The notes beneath the pieces are model-generated. The model did no database searches and was not told where the DNA came from. It saw only the letters and a list, made by a program, of their open reading frames with translations. Below, one piece after another: positions 40,512-51,670 of a stretch of 64,000 nt of DNA. The stretch lies in the NCBI RefSeq assembly GCF_000003195.3, contig NC_012873.2, positions 20,796,347 to 20,860,346 on the forward strand. Direction: 5' to 3'. The position numbers and the translations under genes are program-made. The first letter of the stretch is position 1. Every line of letters starts with the position of its first letter. Origin of the DNA: Sorghum bicolor (Eukaryota; Streptophyta; Magnoliopsida; Poales; Poaceae).

Positions 40512-43500
40512 TGTAACACTCCTAGTGTTAGCTTGCATGTTAACCATGAGCATTGCATCAACATAAGCATCATCATGCTCATTCATAAGCATCTATCATG
40601 ATCACATGTCATCTTATGTATACCATGTATGATTGAATTGCTTATGTGACTTGAATTGAGTGACTATAACGGGTAACCAATACAAACCAGTGTACATTGT
40701 CTTCCAAAATACTTCAATCATGTTTAGAATATCATTTGGAGCAAAGTTCATGTTGAAGGTTTTGGCCAAAAATGCCCCTAGGTTAAGGTTAAACCTAGAA
40801 TGGCTTAATTGACCTCCTAGACCCCATTTCAAAGATGTTTTATGAAACTGGTGTTAGAAACCTTGCATGTCTTTGACAACTGAAACAAAGTTGTAGAGAA
40901 TTTCATAAGCTACAAAAGTTATGTTGATGACTTTTTATGAAAAAGCATGGAACACTTCCAAAATTCACTCACAAGCCAAAAATCAGGGCTGATTTCACAC
41001 TTAGCCAAATTTGGCTAAGTGTTGGATCACGCAGTTTCGGCCAAGGGATGTTTGGAGCTTTGTAGTTTGAAATCCAGACCGAGTTAGACTTTGATCTTGT
41101 AACCAAAGTTGTAGAGCTCGTGTAGCTCTGTCCAGCGGATCAAATCCCAGCCAAAACCACCGAGTGAGCTGAAAGTAAAACGTCGACGAACTTCGGGATT
41201 CAGTCACTGGCCATGGCGACTGAATCGCCCGATTCAGTTTGGACAGACGCCGCCCGCCGCCGCGTGTCCGGCCACCTGTCGACCGTACGCCGTCGACGAC
41301 CCCGCCTGTCAGCTCCCACGACGTCCCTAAGCCGCCACGCACCGAGTGGACGCCTTAGACGCGCTCTCCACTCGCTCACTGCCTCCCATTTCGCTCCGCC
41401 GTCGCCTCAGGAAGCTCCGCCGTGCTTCGGCGAGCTCCTCCGGCCGTTCCACCGCGTCTCCGGCCAAGCCAGTCCGTCTGGAGCTCCGTCTTGATGTCCT
41501 CTACCTCGACGTCCACTCCATTCCCTTAGCCGAGCACCGGTGAGGTCACATTGTCATCTCCGTCGCGAGCTTCACCTCGCCGGAGTTCACAGAGATCACC
41601 GGCAACGTGGCCAGACCTCTCTGGTTCACCTCTGGCCGTGATTCTTCTTCCTATGGCTTCGCCTTGAGCTGCTCTTGCTCGTCCGCAACCTCTACCGCGT
41701 CGCCATTGCCTGGATCCGCCGGCGTATCGCCACGCAGCGCCGCCGCTCCGCCATTCCCGACGGCGAGCACACTAGAGTCCAGTAGAGCGTGCGCAAAATA
41801 GGTCAACAGAGTCGCCTTGATGAGAGGAACACGTAGGTGCCCTTGGATCCGGCCGAGACCTCATCGTCGTCGAGCTTCGCCGGCGACGAGCATCTCCCCT
41901 GTCCCCGTCTCGCTGACGCGTGGGTCCCGGATGTCAGCCTCACTGTGTCTCTCTTTGGTTCACTGTTGTGCAGAGCCAAAGCTCATTTTGTAAAATTCAT
42001 ATCTGGAGTTTTAGAGATCCAAATGTGGTGCTTCCAATTTTGTTAGGTTCCAGCATAAGTCTAGTTTTTAATAAAAATATGAAACATGCCATGTTTTTGC
42101 AGAAATAAATAGATATTAATTAATCTTGGTTTTTCAGTGGGTAATTTTATCTTGAGATCTGTTGATCTGCTGGCCATGCAAATTCAGGGAGTTGTTACTT
42201 TTGTGATGAATAGGCGCTGGTAAATTTTTCATGATTTTTGGAAGCCTGGTTAAGAAGTTAAAATTAATCCTTGCTTAAATAGGAGAATCTTGTGGTATTT
42301 TTGATAACTAAAGTATAACTCCTTTTATGGTGAAACTTGCTGAGTGTTGTACTTATGAGTAGACAAAGCAAGGAAAAATCTGAAATCTGTTGTTTGACAC
42401 TTTTGGATAGGGTTTTACATTTATGCCTTGCATGCCTTTACTAGCTTGTGATTTTCATACCTCACAATGTGTACATGCAAATGTTCTGAAATTTTTACAG
42501 TGATCTTATGTTAGCATAAGTAGCTTTCTGTAATTTTCTTAGGATTTTTGGAGCACTTGGAGTATATGTTCATTAAATCACCTTGATAATTAAATAAATA
42601 GAAAAGGTGATGATAGAAATAGTTTTAGACCTTGCCATGATGTTTTCTGGTGTTCCTTAGATATGTTACATCTGTTGGTGCAATTGGTTATTCCCTGTGA
42701 TACATTCTCAATATGTGCAAAATATTATTTTAGCTAATTTTGCCTTCCCTAGAACATTTCTGTGGAGCTGATAGCAAATGATTAAGAACTACTTGAAGAT
42801 TATGTTTGCTGGGAAACTTGTCTATAACAAACTTGTAGCTAACTTACCAATCTACTTCGTGTCCAAATTTCATGGCAATTGGTTGAGTAGTTTAAAAGTT
42901 ATGAATATTTCAAGTAGCTGCTACAAAGTGCTTGCTCTCTGGAATTTCCAGAGCAGCCAGCCAACTTTGTATGTTTTAGCATATTTCGGTTGGGAATCAT
43001 GCTGGGATGTCTAAAAGTAAATTGTAGACAATTTGTTAAGCTTTCCAGAAAGTGCTTACTTGCTTAATTTGGTTAAGTGATACTCGAGTTATAGCTGAAA
43101 ATTGTGACTGGTTGGTTTGTCTACTAAACCAGTGACTGGGTAAGAGTAGCTAGGACTTGTTTAACTTGTCTATTTAGTCTCTCTACTAGAAAAGAAGTAT
43201 GCATTTACTTGTTATTCCATGACTCACTTATTCTTAGAAGTTTATGCTCATGTTATACCTTGTTTATGTCCCTTTGGCTCATCATCATGACATCATACAT
43301 CATATGTGCATTCCCCATATTCATCTCCTTGTCATGCATCCATAGGTGTACCCAAAGGAGTGACGGTGCTGGAGTTCGAGCTGCCGGAGCCGGAAGGACA
43401 GCAAGGGGAGCCACCTCAAGGAGCTGAGGAGGAGGAGGATTTGCCAGAGTGCCCTGACCATCGTCCCTCTACCTATGTTGAAGGCAAGCCCCGGAGCATT

Positions 43501-45020
43501 ATAAGTCTCCTACTATTTTATTATCATAATCCGTTACCAAATGACTATGGTTATATATTGTTGCATTAAGTGGTAGGCGTTGATATGACACCCTTGCTGC
43601 ATGATAACTACCTTGTCCACTTCATACCTTACCAAAGTAGGTCCAGGATCGAAGGTATGCTTAGCCATGCTTAGCTCAGTAGAAGCCGGGTGATTTCCTG
43701 TCACCTGCGAGAGTTAGGTGGATGATGATCACGGTTGGCTATATTTGCTATCGTGGAATGAACCATAAGCTAATAATGAACTTGAGACCGGGCGGGAGGA
43801 CGATAGTGCAGCAACAAGGCATGGAGGTCTTGGGGGTGAATCTATCCCCGTCTGTGTCGTTTAAGGACCGAATCGCTGTACGTCCCCGTGTCATGTTGAA
43901 CGCATGCCTATCACTTAGTTGGCCGGATAAGTCGTTCCGACCGCGAAGCCTATGAGTGCAACTCCGGCCGGATACCCCGATCTGGTTAAAGTGCGCACCC
44001 CGGTTGGTAGTAAGGATGTGCGGGGAGTCAATGGCGTAAGACCGAGGTGTCAGGTTAGAGTCCTGACCCTGGCAGATTGGCGGTCCCTGGGGGTGCGGCG
44101 CCGTACGGACCCGCGAATTGGTCCGGAGTTGTGCTAAAGGTGATCCGAGCTGCCGTCATGAAGTATGCTTGGGTGAGTGTTAGGAATACCCCTCCAGCTG
44201 GATAGGAATCGATTCGAATCGCCGTCTCTCCCGGATAGTGAGAACTTGACTTGGGCAGCGGCAACGTAGAATTCACTAAATAAACTTAATGGTTATGATG
44301 AGAATGATGATGGCTATGTGATAATCCGGATATGGTTATTATTGTAATGCTTAAAGACTCAAGTGTATGCTTAGAACAGGTGCTAATCTAGTGGATAGTT
44401 GCTAAGTAATAAACTTGCTGCTGAAATTTGATAAATGAGTTACTTATAACAAAGGCTTTTGTGCAAAAGATGAGTCAAACCAGTCCACAAAAATCAGCCT
44501 TGCATACTCCTTGGTGTCACTTTATTTCTGGTTTATGACGGGTAAGTCTAGCTGAGTACATTCTCGTACTCAGGGTTTTATTTACCCCTATTGCAGATGA
44601 TGTCGTCTATCACGGCTATTGTGCTAACTGTCATCACCCAGCTGCGGATGATGAGTAGATCATGGGCGTGATCACTCCTTTACCTTCAGTTGTGCTTTTG
44701 TGGGGACTTGACCATGGAACTGGTATGTATTATGAACTGAGTTGGAGTTGTTTCAAAACTACTTTGTTTCCGCTACTGCTATGGTTTGTAGTAACCTCTT
44801 TTAAACTCTGATGTGATGTAAAACTATGTTCTGTGTTGAATGTTGTAATCTGTGATGGTGATGCCTGATCATGTACGATCTTGGTTGTATGTTGGTTGAA
44901 TCGAGGTCTTTTGAGATTTCGTCGGACTACCGGGTTTATATGGGTTCAAGTCCATTGGCTTGATTGCCTCTGTGGTCGCTAATTCACTTGAATTCTTATA
45001 AATCGGACGGTTCTGTTACA
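40512..45020 (+). repeat. E9 5' LTR (4509 bp)
   Basis: TGTAACACTCC...TTCTGTTACA, with short inverted ends. A GC-rich island at about 41160-41940 stands out in an otherwise AT-rich LTR. Several short ORFs in the island occur in both LTRs simply because the LTRs are near-identical. Confidence 0.95.
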
Positions 45021-45022
45021 GC

Positions 45023-45034
45023 TGGCATCAAAGC
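45023..45034 (+). other. E9 primer binding site, initiator-Met-like
   Basis: TGGCATCAAAGC two bases after the LTR; two differences from TGGTATCAGAGC. The position supports the assignment. Confidence 0.75.
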
Positions 45035-45946
45035 AAGATTAAGCATATAACCATCATAGATGTATTTAAAAACAAACGAATTTGGTTTTCCTAAGCTAAT
45101 GTGGCAAAATTTGGCTATATGTAGGGCTGTTTTAAAAAAATATTTTGATAACTTATACCATGCCAGTGGTCATGCCCTTTTTGCCCATATAAGGACTTCT
45201 AGGTGGCTTAATATTACTAACATGGGGGTTTTTCTTTTCGTCGTCCATATGGCGTGCAATTATATGGATACCGCTTGCTTAAGTGGTAATGAATGGATCA
45301 CATACCTCTACGCCATGGTAAGCATTGTTTGTTTTCTTTCGTCGTCCATACGGCGTGAAATTGTATGGATGCCACTTGCTTGAGTGGTAATGTATGGATC
45401 TATATGCCTCTACGCTACGGTAAGTGTGAGCTGTGAGAGCATGACCGTCCAACCGTTGGTCTAGGGGAGTGTTAGCTGTGGTTACTGGAATATTTACATG
45501 TTTCACACATGTATATACGAAGGTACTTAATTGTGGGTAGTAGGTGCAGCCATGTATACATATTTGATGTATAGGTGGGGATATCCCAATTGGGTAGTGT
45601 GCTGCGGTATATATTCCCCGGAGTACCTAGCTTGATTGATTGTTGATTAAATTTACATTTATGCACTTATACTACTGTGGGGCTGGGCTGAAATGAAATC
45701 TTCTGCAGGTACGCTAACAACGAAACGTGTAGACCGTGTAGTTACGTATAAAGAGTGCACGTATGTATGCCACCGACTATACCGTTAGAATTTTGTTCTA
45801 AGTTTGGAAAGGACGTATGGAACGTGCATGCATCATGAATCATTCATACATTCTTTATGCAATACTTGGGTATCTAATTTTGAAAATACGATTCTTTATC
45901 TCTCCTTGTAATTAATCTCCCTTACTCAAATGTGGTCTTTCTACAG
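45035..45946 (+). other. E9 leader with a 101 bp tandem duplication and splice-site motifs
   Basis: Two copies of a 101 bp unit lie at about 45231-45331 and 45332-45431 (each with TCGTCCATA-GGCGTG-AATT). Each contains a donor-like GGTAAG (GT at 45318 and 45420). The leader ends in CTTTCTACAG directly before the ATG of the upstream ORF. No tRNA or structured RNA was recognised. Confidence 0.7.
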
Positions 45947-46872
45947 ATGGCAGCCCCGCACGCGAGTGAGACTTTCCTGGACGTGTTTGGCACTCCTACC
46001 TTGTTGTGGAGGGTGCTAAGTTCAGTTGGGTATGAGGAACCACCTAAATACACTTGGACCGAGGATGAGCATGCAGGGGCCTTACCTTGGGTAGATGTCC
46101 AAATTACAGTTCCCCCTTGTCCCAATAACCCACAGTGGCTAGGTTGGTTAGTTGACTGTGATGGCCAAACTCCTTGGGAGGGTGCCCAAGTAGCAGCCCT
46201 GGAGGTTTTGCTAGAGATTTGCCAAGAGCATGGTGATGAGCTGGTGAATGGTCCAGTAGGATCCGTTCCGAGAGTAAGTGTGACTGACACATTTGTGTCC
46301 CAGGTTGGGAATGAGTCTTTAGAGATGAGAGAAACCTTGCTAGGGTATAGTTCTAGCCCTGCCATGAGTGCCATGCTAGCGGTACTTAAGCTGTACTATG
46401 TGCGCAAGGACACTTACATAGATGCCATGCTAGCGCTTCAGCAAGCTCAGGTTGGGCAGCGCAAGCACCGCGCAAGAGAGTGCGCAAGCACCGCAAGGCT
46501 TTTATGGATGCACAAACTGAAATCCAAAACTATCACACCGCTTTGCAAGCCCGCCGCAATCAAGTTGCGAACGCAGTTAGAGAGCGCAATGAAGCACAAG
46601 CCCGCATGATGCAAATGACTAGAGAGAGAGATCAGGCTATGCGCTTGGCTGAAAATAGAGAAGCTGCTAGAGTTAGAGCCTTGTTCCATGCTAAAATGAG
46701 AGAGGAAGAGCTGATTACTAGGATTGCTGAGCTGCAGTTAGATGTCCATCGCTTAAATAATATCATAAATCCTATCCCACCACCAGCCCCTTTTAATCAT
46801 GAAGAAGCTCCTAGTGAGGAAGATCAGGATGATGGCATCATCTCTAATGGAGAATCTGAGGAAGATATGTAA
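45947..46872 (+). pseudogene. E9 extra ORF upstream of gag (orf0-like), frameshifted
   Basis: ATG at 45947 (MAAPHASETFLDVFGTPTLL) in one frame, and a C-terminal part in another that ends at 46870-46872. Between them a 13-base direct repeat (GCGCAAGCACCGC near 46457 and 46479) encloses a 23-base extra segment; its length explains the shift. The N-terminal half has a compact hydrophobic pattern (VDVQITVPPCPNNPQWLGWL), and the C-terminal half is a basic coiled coil (RERNEAQARMMQMTRERDQA) with an acidic tail. I recall similar upstream ORFs (orf0) described in rice RIRE3/RIRE8-type elements. Function is unknown; no enzyme motif was seen. Confidence 0.7.
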
Positions 46873-47276
46873 CTTAGCAATAATTCTATGACCATGTATC
46901 AGTTCCATCTCTTTGTGTGTAATGGACATGTAATCTGAAATTTAGTTGAGACTCTATGTATTTGGCCATGGTGCCCCTCCTGTAAACCCTTAAGTTGTGG
47001 CAATGACTCTATGTAACCCTATGCACTTATTTGTGATGCTCCATGTTTTATGTTGAGCCTAAATAATTCTCTGCAATGTCTTTAATCTTCGAGAAGGTGT
47101 GGCGGTGATTGATCGCGAGATTGACCAAGTGCCATGGCAGATATTTTCTTATTGTACATGGATTTCTGCGGCTTGAATTATGTGAATTTACTTAATTAAA
47201 TTCCGTATGGCAGTAATTGAAGTTCATGACAATTATATCTGTCGCCTGAATCAATCGCTTGGTATGCCTTGTGCAG
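46873..47276 (+). other. E9 spacer between upstream ORF and gag
   Basis: Non-coding. Ends ccttgtgcag directly before the gag ATG, matching a splice acceptor. Confidence 0.6.
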
Positions 47277-48843
47277 ATGGCTCTTAATACTCGCTCCGGT
47301 CACAACGAGGTGCCACCGCCACCACCTCCTCCCCCGCCTACACCTACTGAGCTATTGGCAGCTCTTGTTGAAGGTCAGCGTATGCTCAATGAGGCCATGC
47401 AGACTATGGCGCAGCAGAACCGGGGGTGGTCGCCATGTCCGCCAAGGCGGAGAGGCTAATCAGTACAGCAGTTTCAAGGATTTCCAGGACACCAAGCCGT
47501 CGCTGTTCAAGGAGGTTGTTGAACCTCTAGAAGCTGATGAGTGGCTTAACACTCTTGAACAGAAATTCCGGTTGCTAAGGTTAACCGAAGAGCTAAAAGC
47601 GGAATATGCAGCCCACCAGTTGGAGGGCAAAGCGGGTGTTTGGTGGAGTCATTACAGGACTAGCTTGCCCGCCAATGCTGTTGTAACCTGGGACCAGTTC
47701 CAAACTGCTTTCAGGAACACTTATATTCCACAAGGCCTAATGACTATCAAGCACACCGAGTTCATGAACCTGACGCAAGGCACTAAAAGCTTGACTGAAT
47801 ATCTTCATGCTTTTAACAATTTGTCTCGCTATGCTCCTGAGATGGTTGATACAGAAGCCAAAAAGCTTGCTAGCTTCAAGAGGGGATTAGGTCCCAAGTT
47901 GTCCAAGAACATGGCTGGTAACAAAAGTACCACTTTTAATGAGTTTGTAAGTGATGCATTAACTCAAGAGAACTCCAATGCTGTGTATGCCGCGTCCAAG
48001 AACCGCAAGAGGGCCTATGAGGCAGGTGCTTCACAGTCCAAGACTCCAGTGGCAAATAAACCGGCCTATCGTCCACCCAATGCTGTGACAAGGTATAGGC
48101 CACCGCAGAAAAAGTCAAATGTGAAGACGGGAGTTCGCAAGTCCTTCACAGTTGCTCTCCCAAGAGGTGCCACGGGTCAAGGAGGTCCCAAGAATCCTCC
48201 TGACAACCGTCCCTGCTTCAATTGCAAGCAAGTTGGTCATTGGGCGAGAGATTGCCCTTATCCTAAGAGAAATGTTGCGGCTGGAGGCAATAACCGTATT
48301 GGTCGTGTGCATTACACCACGGTTGAAGAAATCCCAGAAGGTGAAGCAGTCACTGCTGGTATGTTCCTTGTAAATCAACACCCTGCAGTTGTCTTGTTTG
48401 ATTCTGGAGCTTCGCATTCATTTATGAGTCAAGCATTCGCATCTAAGCATGGGCAACATGTCATTGACCTTGATAGTGGAAAATTTTGCATTAGTGCTGC
48501 TGGTAATGAAATTGCTACGAATCAAGTAGTGAGGGATGTTCATATTGCCATAGAAGGGCGTAATTATGCAGCAGATTTAGTCGTACTGCCAAGCCTAGGA
48601 ATAGATGTTATTTTGGGAATGAATTGGATGAGCAAGCATGGGGTGTTAATAGATACCTCCACGAGAGTAGTCATGTTGCGAGAGCCTGATAGCAAGGAAG
48701 CCTTCTTAGTCCAGCTTCCCAAGAATGATGACATTCGTCATGCTGCCAACGCTATTCGACCACTCACCTTGGCAGAGATTCCGGTAGTGTGTGAATTTCC
48801 GGACGTATTTCCAGAGGACCTGCCCGGGTTACCGCCGGACTGA
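47277..48843 (+). pseudogene. E9 gag and protease
   Basis: The true start is ATG 47277 (MALNTRSGHNEVPPPPPPPP). A run of five G at 47422-47426 appears to have gained one base, because the downstream gag continues in another frame (GRHVRQGGEANQYSSFKDF). The gag core is clear (LEADEWLNTLEQKFRLLRLT, KAGVWWSHYRTSLPANAVV), and the zinc knuckle reads CFNCKQVGHWARDC from 48214. The protease active site is LFDSGASHSFMS (Asp codon at 48400). A TGA at 48841-48843, where an Arg codon would be expected, ends the frame at the gate to reverse transcriptase. Both lesions are single-base. Confidence 0.88.
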
Positions 48844-49629
48844 GACATCGAGTTTAAAATTGATCTAATTCCGGGTACCGCACCTATCTCTAGAAGGCCA
48901 TACCGAATGCCACCTAATGAATTGGCCGAGTTGAAAAAGCAACTGCAAGAACTCCTTGAGAAAGGTCTTATTCGGCCTAGCTCTTCTCCATGGGGTTGTC
49001 CGGCTCTCTTTGTCAAGAAGAAGGACAAGTCTCTACGTATGTGTGTAGACTATCGTCCGCTGAATGCCGTGACTATCAAAAACAAGTACCCATTGCCTCG
49101 CATTGATATCCTGTTTGATCAATTAGCCAAGGCTAAAGTATTCTCCAAGATTGATCTGAGATCTGGGTATCATCAAATCAAGATCCGACCTGAAGACATT
49201 CCTAAAACGGCTTTCTCTACCAGGTATGGGTTGTATGAGTATTTAGTCATGTCCTTTGGTCTGACTAATGCCCCTGCTCATTTCATGTACCTGATGAATT
49301 CGGTGTTCATGCCTGAACTGGATAAATTTGTGGTGGTGTTCATCGATGATATTTTGGTGTATTCTGAAAATGCACAAGAACATGAGAAGCACCTTCGGAT
49401 TGTACTCACTAGATTGCGAGAACATCAGCTTTATGCCAAGTTCAGCAAGTGTGAGTTTTGGCTGAAGAAAGTGCCTTTCCTAGGCCATATTTTATCCGAG
49501 GAGGGTATTTCGGTTGACCCGTCAAAGGTGCAAGAGGTTCTAGACTGGAAGGCCCCAACTTCTTCGGAGTTTTCTCGGTCTAGCGGGTTATTATCGGCGC
49601 TTTATTCCAGACTTTTCCAAAATAGCTAA
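48844..49629 (+). pseudogene. E9 reverse transcriptase
   Basis: Continues the protease frame after the TGA. Motifs in order: [74 protein letters not shown] and catalytic [12 protein letters not shown] near 49335-49365. [17 protein letters not shown] follows. A deletion around 49560-49570 shifts the frame, so the RNase H continues in a different frame. Chromovirus type. Confidence 0.9.
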
Positions 49630-51670
49630 ACCTATGACCAAGCTACTGCAAAAAGATGTGAAGTTTGTGTGGTCCGAGGAGTGTGAAGTTGCTTTCACCA
49701 CTTTACGTCATTTGCTGACCACCGCTCCTGTTCTGGCACAGCCTGACATTGAAAAGCCATTTGATGTCTTTTGTGATGCATCCGGCACTGGCCTAGGTTG
49801 TGTGCTTATGCAAGAAGGCCGAGTTATTGCCTATGCTTCTCGGCAGCTGAGGAAACATGAAGCCAACTACCCTACTCATGATCTAGAGTTAGCAGCAGTT
49901 GTACATGCATTGAAACTTTGGAGACATTATCTGTTGGGTAATCCTTGTCACATCTACACTGACCATAAGAGCCTCAAATATATATTCACTCAACCCGAAT
50001 TGAATATGAGACAAAGAAGATGGTTGGAGTTGATAAAGGACTACAATTTAGAAGTGCACTATCATCCCGGCAAGGCCAATGTTGTAGCTGATGCTCTCAG
50101 CCGGAAACAACATGTTCGACCTCTCCTAGAGGAAGGCTTCAATTTATTGCATCCTGTGGTCTTACACAACATCATAGTCAGTTGCTCGTTAGAAAGTCAA
50201 ATCATAGAGCTCCAAAAATCTGATCCTGGTATTTATCATATAAAAAGAAAAATGCAAGAGCAAGACACCAAGCATTTCAAGGTAGATGAGAAAGGTGTAC
50301 TGTGGTTTGACGATCGACTAGTTGTACCTAAAGATCGTGACCTACGCAACAAGATATTAGAAGAAGCTCACTCTTCCAAATTGTCCATTCATCCGGGTAG
50401 TAGCAAGATGTACCAAGACTTGAGACCTCGTTTCTGGTGGACCAAAATGAAGAAAGAGATAGCAGCTTATGTTGCTAGGTGTGATACTTGCTGCAGGGTA
50501 AAGGCAGTTCACCTCAAACCTGCAGGTTTATTGCAACCCTTGTCGGTTCCAGGTTGGAAGTGGGAAGAAATGAGCATGGATTTCATTGTTGGACTTCCCC
50601 TTACTCAAAAAGGACACAACTCTATATGGGTGATTGTTGACCGTTTGACCAAGTCGGCTCATTTTATTCCTGTACACTCTACATACCGGCCCTCCGACTA
50701 TGCTGAGTTGTACTTCTCTCAGATAGTTAAATTGCACGGAGTGCCTCGCACTATTATTTCTGATAGAGGTCCTCAGTTCACTGCTCGCTTTTGGGAGCAT
50801 CTACATTCACTCCTTGGTACAAAATTGGTTCGCAGTTCAGCCTATCATCCTCAGACCTCCGGCCAGACTGAGCGTGTGAATCAAATTCTAGAGGATATGT
50901 TGAGGGCCTGTGTTATATCTTCCAAGGGTGCATGGGAGAAATGGTTACCCTTAGCTGAATTCTCATACAACAATAGTTATCAAGAGAGTATCCAAATGGC
51001 TCCTTTTGAAGCTTTGTACGGTCGCAAATGTAGAACTCCTTTAAACTGGGTCGAACCTGGTGAAAGGAGGTACTATGGAATTGACTTTGTCAAGGAAGCC
51101 GAAAAGCAAGTTCTCCTGATCCAACAACACATGAGAGTTGCCCAAGCTAGACAGAAAAGCTATGCTGACCGAAGAAGAAAGCCAATCGAGTTTGAAGTAG
51201 GTGACTTTGTGTACCTAAAGGTATCGCCTATGAAGGGAGTAAACCGCTTTGGTGTTAAAAGAAAGCTTGCCCCTAGATATGTGGGTCCCTACCAAATCAT
51301 TGAGATGAGTGGCAAGGTAGCTTACAAAATACAACTACCTCCCGAAATGAGAGCTATTTTCCCTGTATTCCATGTATCTCAACTTAAGAAGTGTCTTCGT
51401 GTGCCCGAAGAGAGAGTTGAATCAAGAGATATCAAGTTGCAGTCAGACCTATCCTATGAAGAAAAGCCCGTACAAGTTCTTGATGTCAAAGAACGAGTTA
51501 CTCGTGGAAAAGTGATCAAACTTTTTAGAATTTTGTGGAACCGCCAAAATGAGAGAAATGCCACTTGGGAAAGGGAAGACTATTTACAAGTAACTTATCC
51601 CTCATTCTACGAAAAGTGGTACGTCTTTCAAATCTCGGGACGAGATTTTTGTAAGGGGGGAGGGCTGTAA
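49570..51670 (+). pseudogene. E9 RNase H, integrase and chromodomain
   Basis: Open from the reverse transcriptase end to the stop at 51668-51670. RNase [50 protein letters not shown]. Integrase: HHCC region ending CDTCCRVK, catalytic residues in [10 protein letters not shown] (about 50570), [10 protein letters not shown] (about 50760) and [10 protein letters not shown] (about 50870). Chromodomain at the end: [20 protein letters not shown], then [10 protein letters not shown], which in chromoviruses guides integration towards marked heterochromatin. The ORF runs five bases into the 3' LTR. The ATG at 49634 is internal, not a start. Confidence 0.92.
51651..51665 (+). other. E9 polypurine tract
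   Basis: GTAAGGGGGGAGGGC touching the LTR start TGTAACAC. Overlaps the last codons of pol. Confidence 0.85.

Noticed and set aside
41213..41494. 93-codon ORF in the E9 LTR, also at 52367-52648
   Set aside because: It lies in a GC-rich island where all frames are open. Conservation only reflects LTR identity; the few substitutions show no clear bias to silent changes.
45231..45431. Structured RNA or riboswitch in the E9 leader
   Set aside because: The signal is a simple 101 bp tandem duplication; no conserved RNA fold could be shown.
47269..47425. Gag start at 47269 in the long frame
   Set aside because: The N-terminal part of that frame is out of phase; the proline-rich gag start is at ATG 47277 in another frame.
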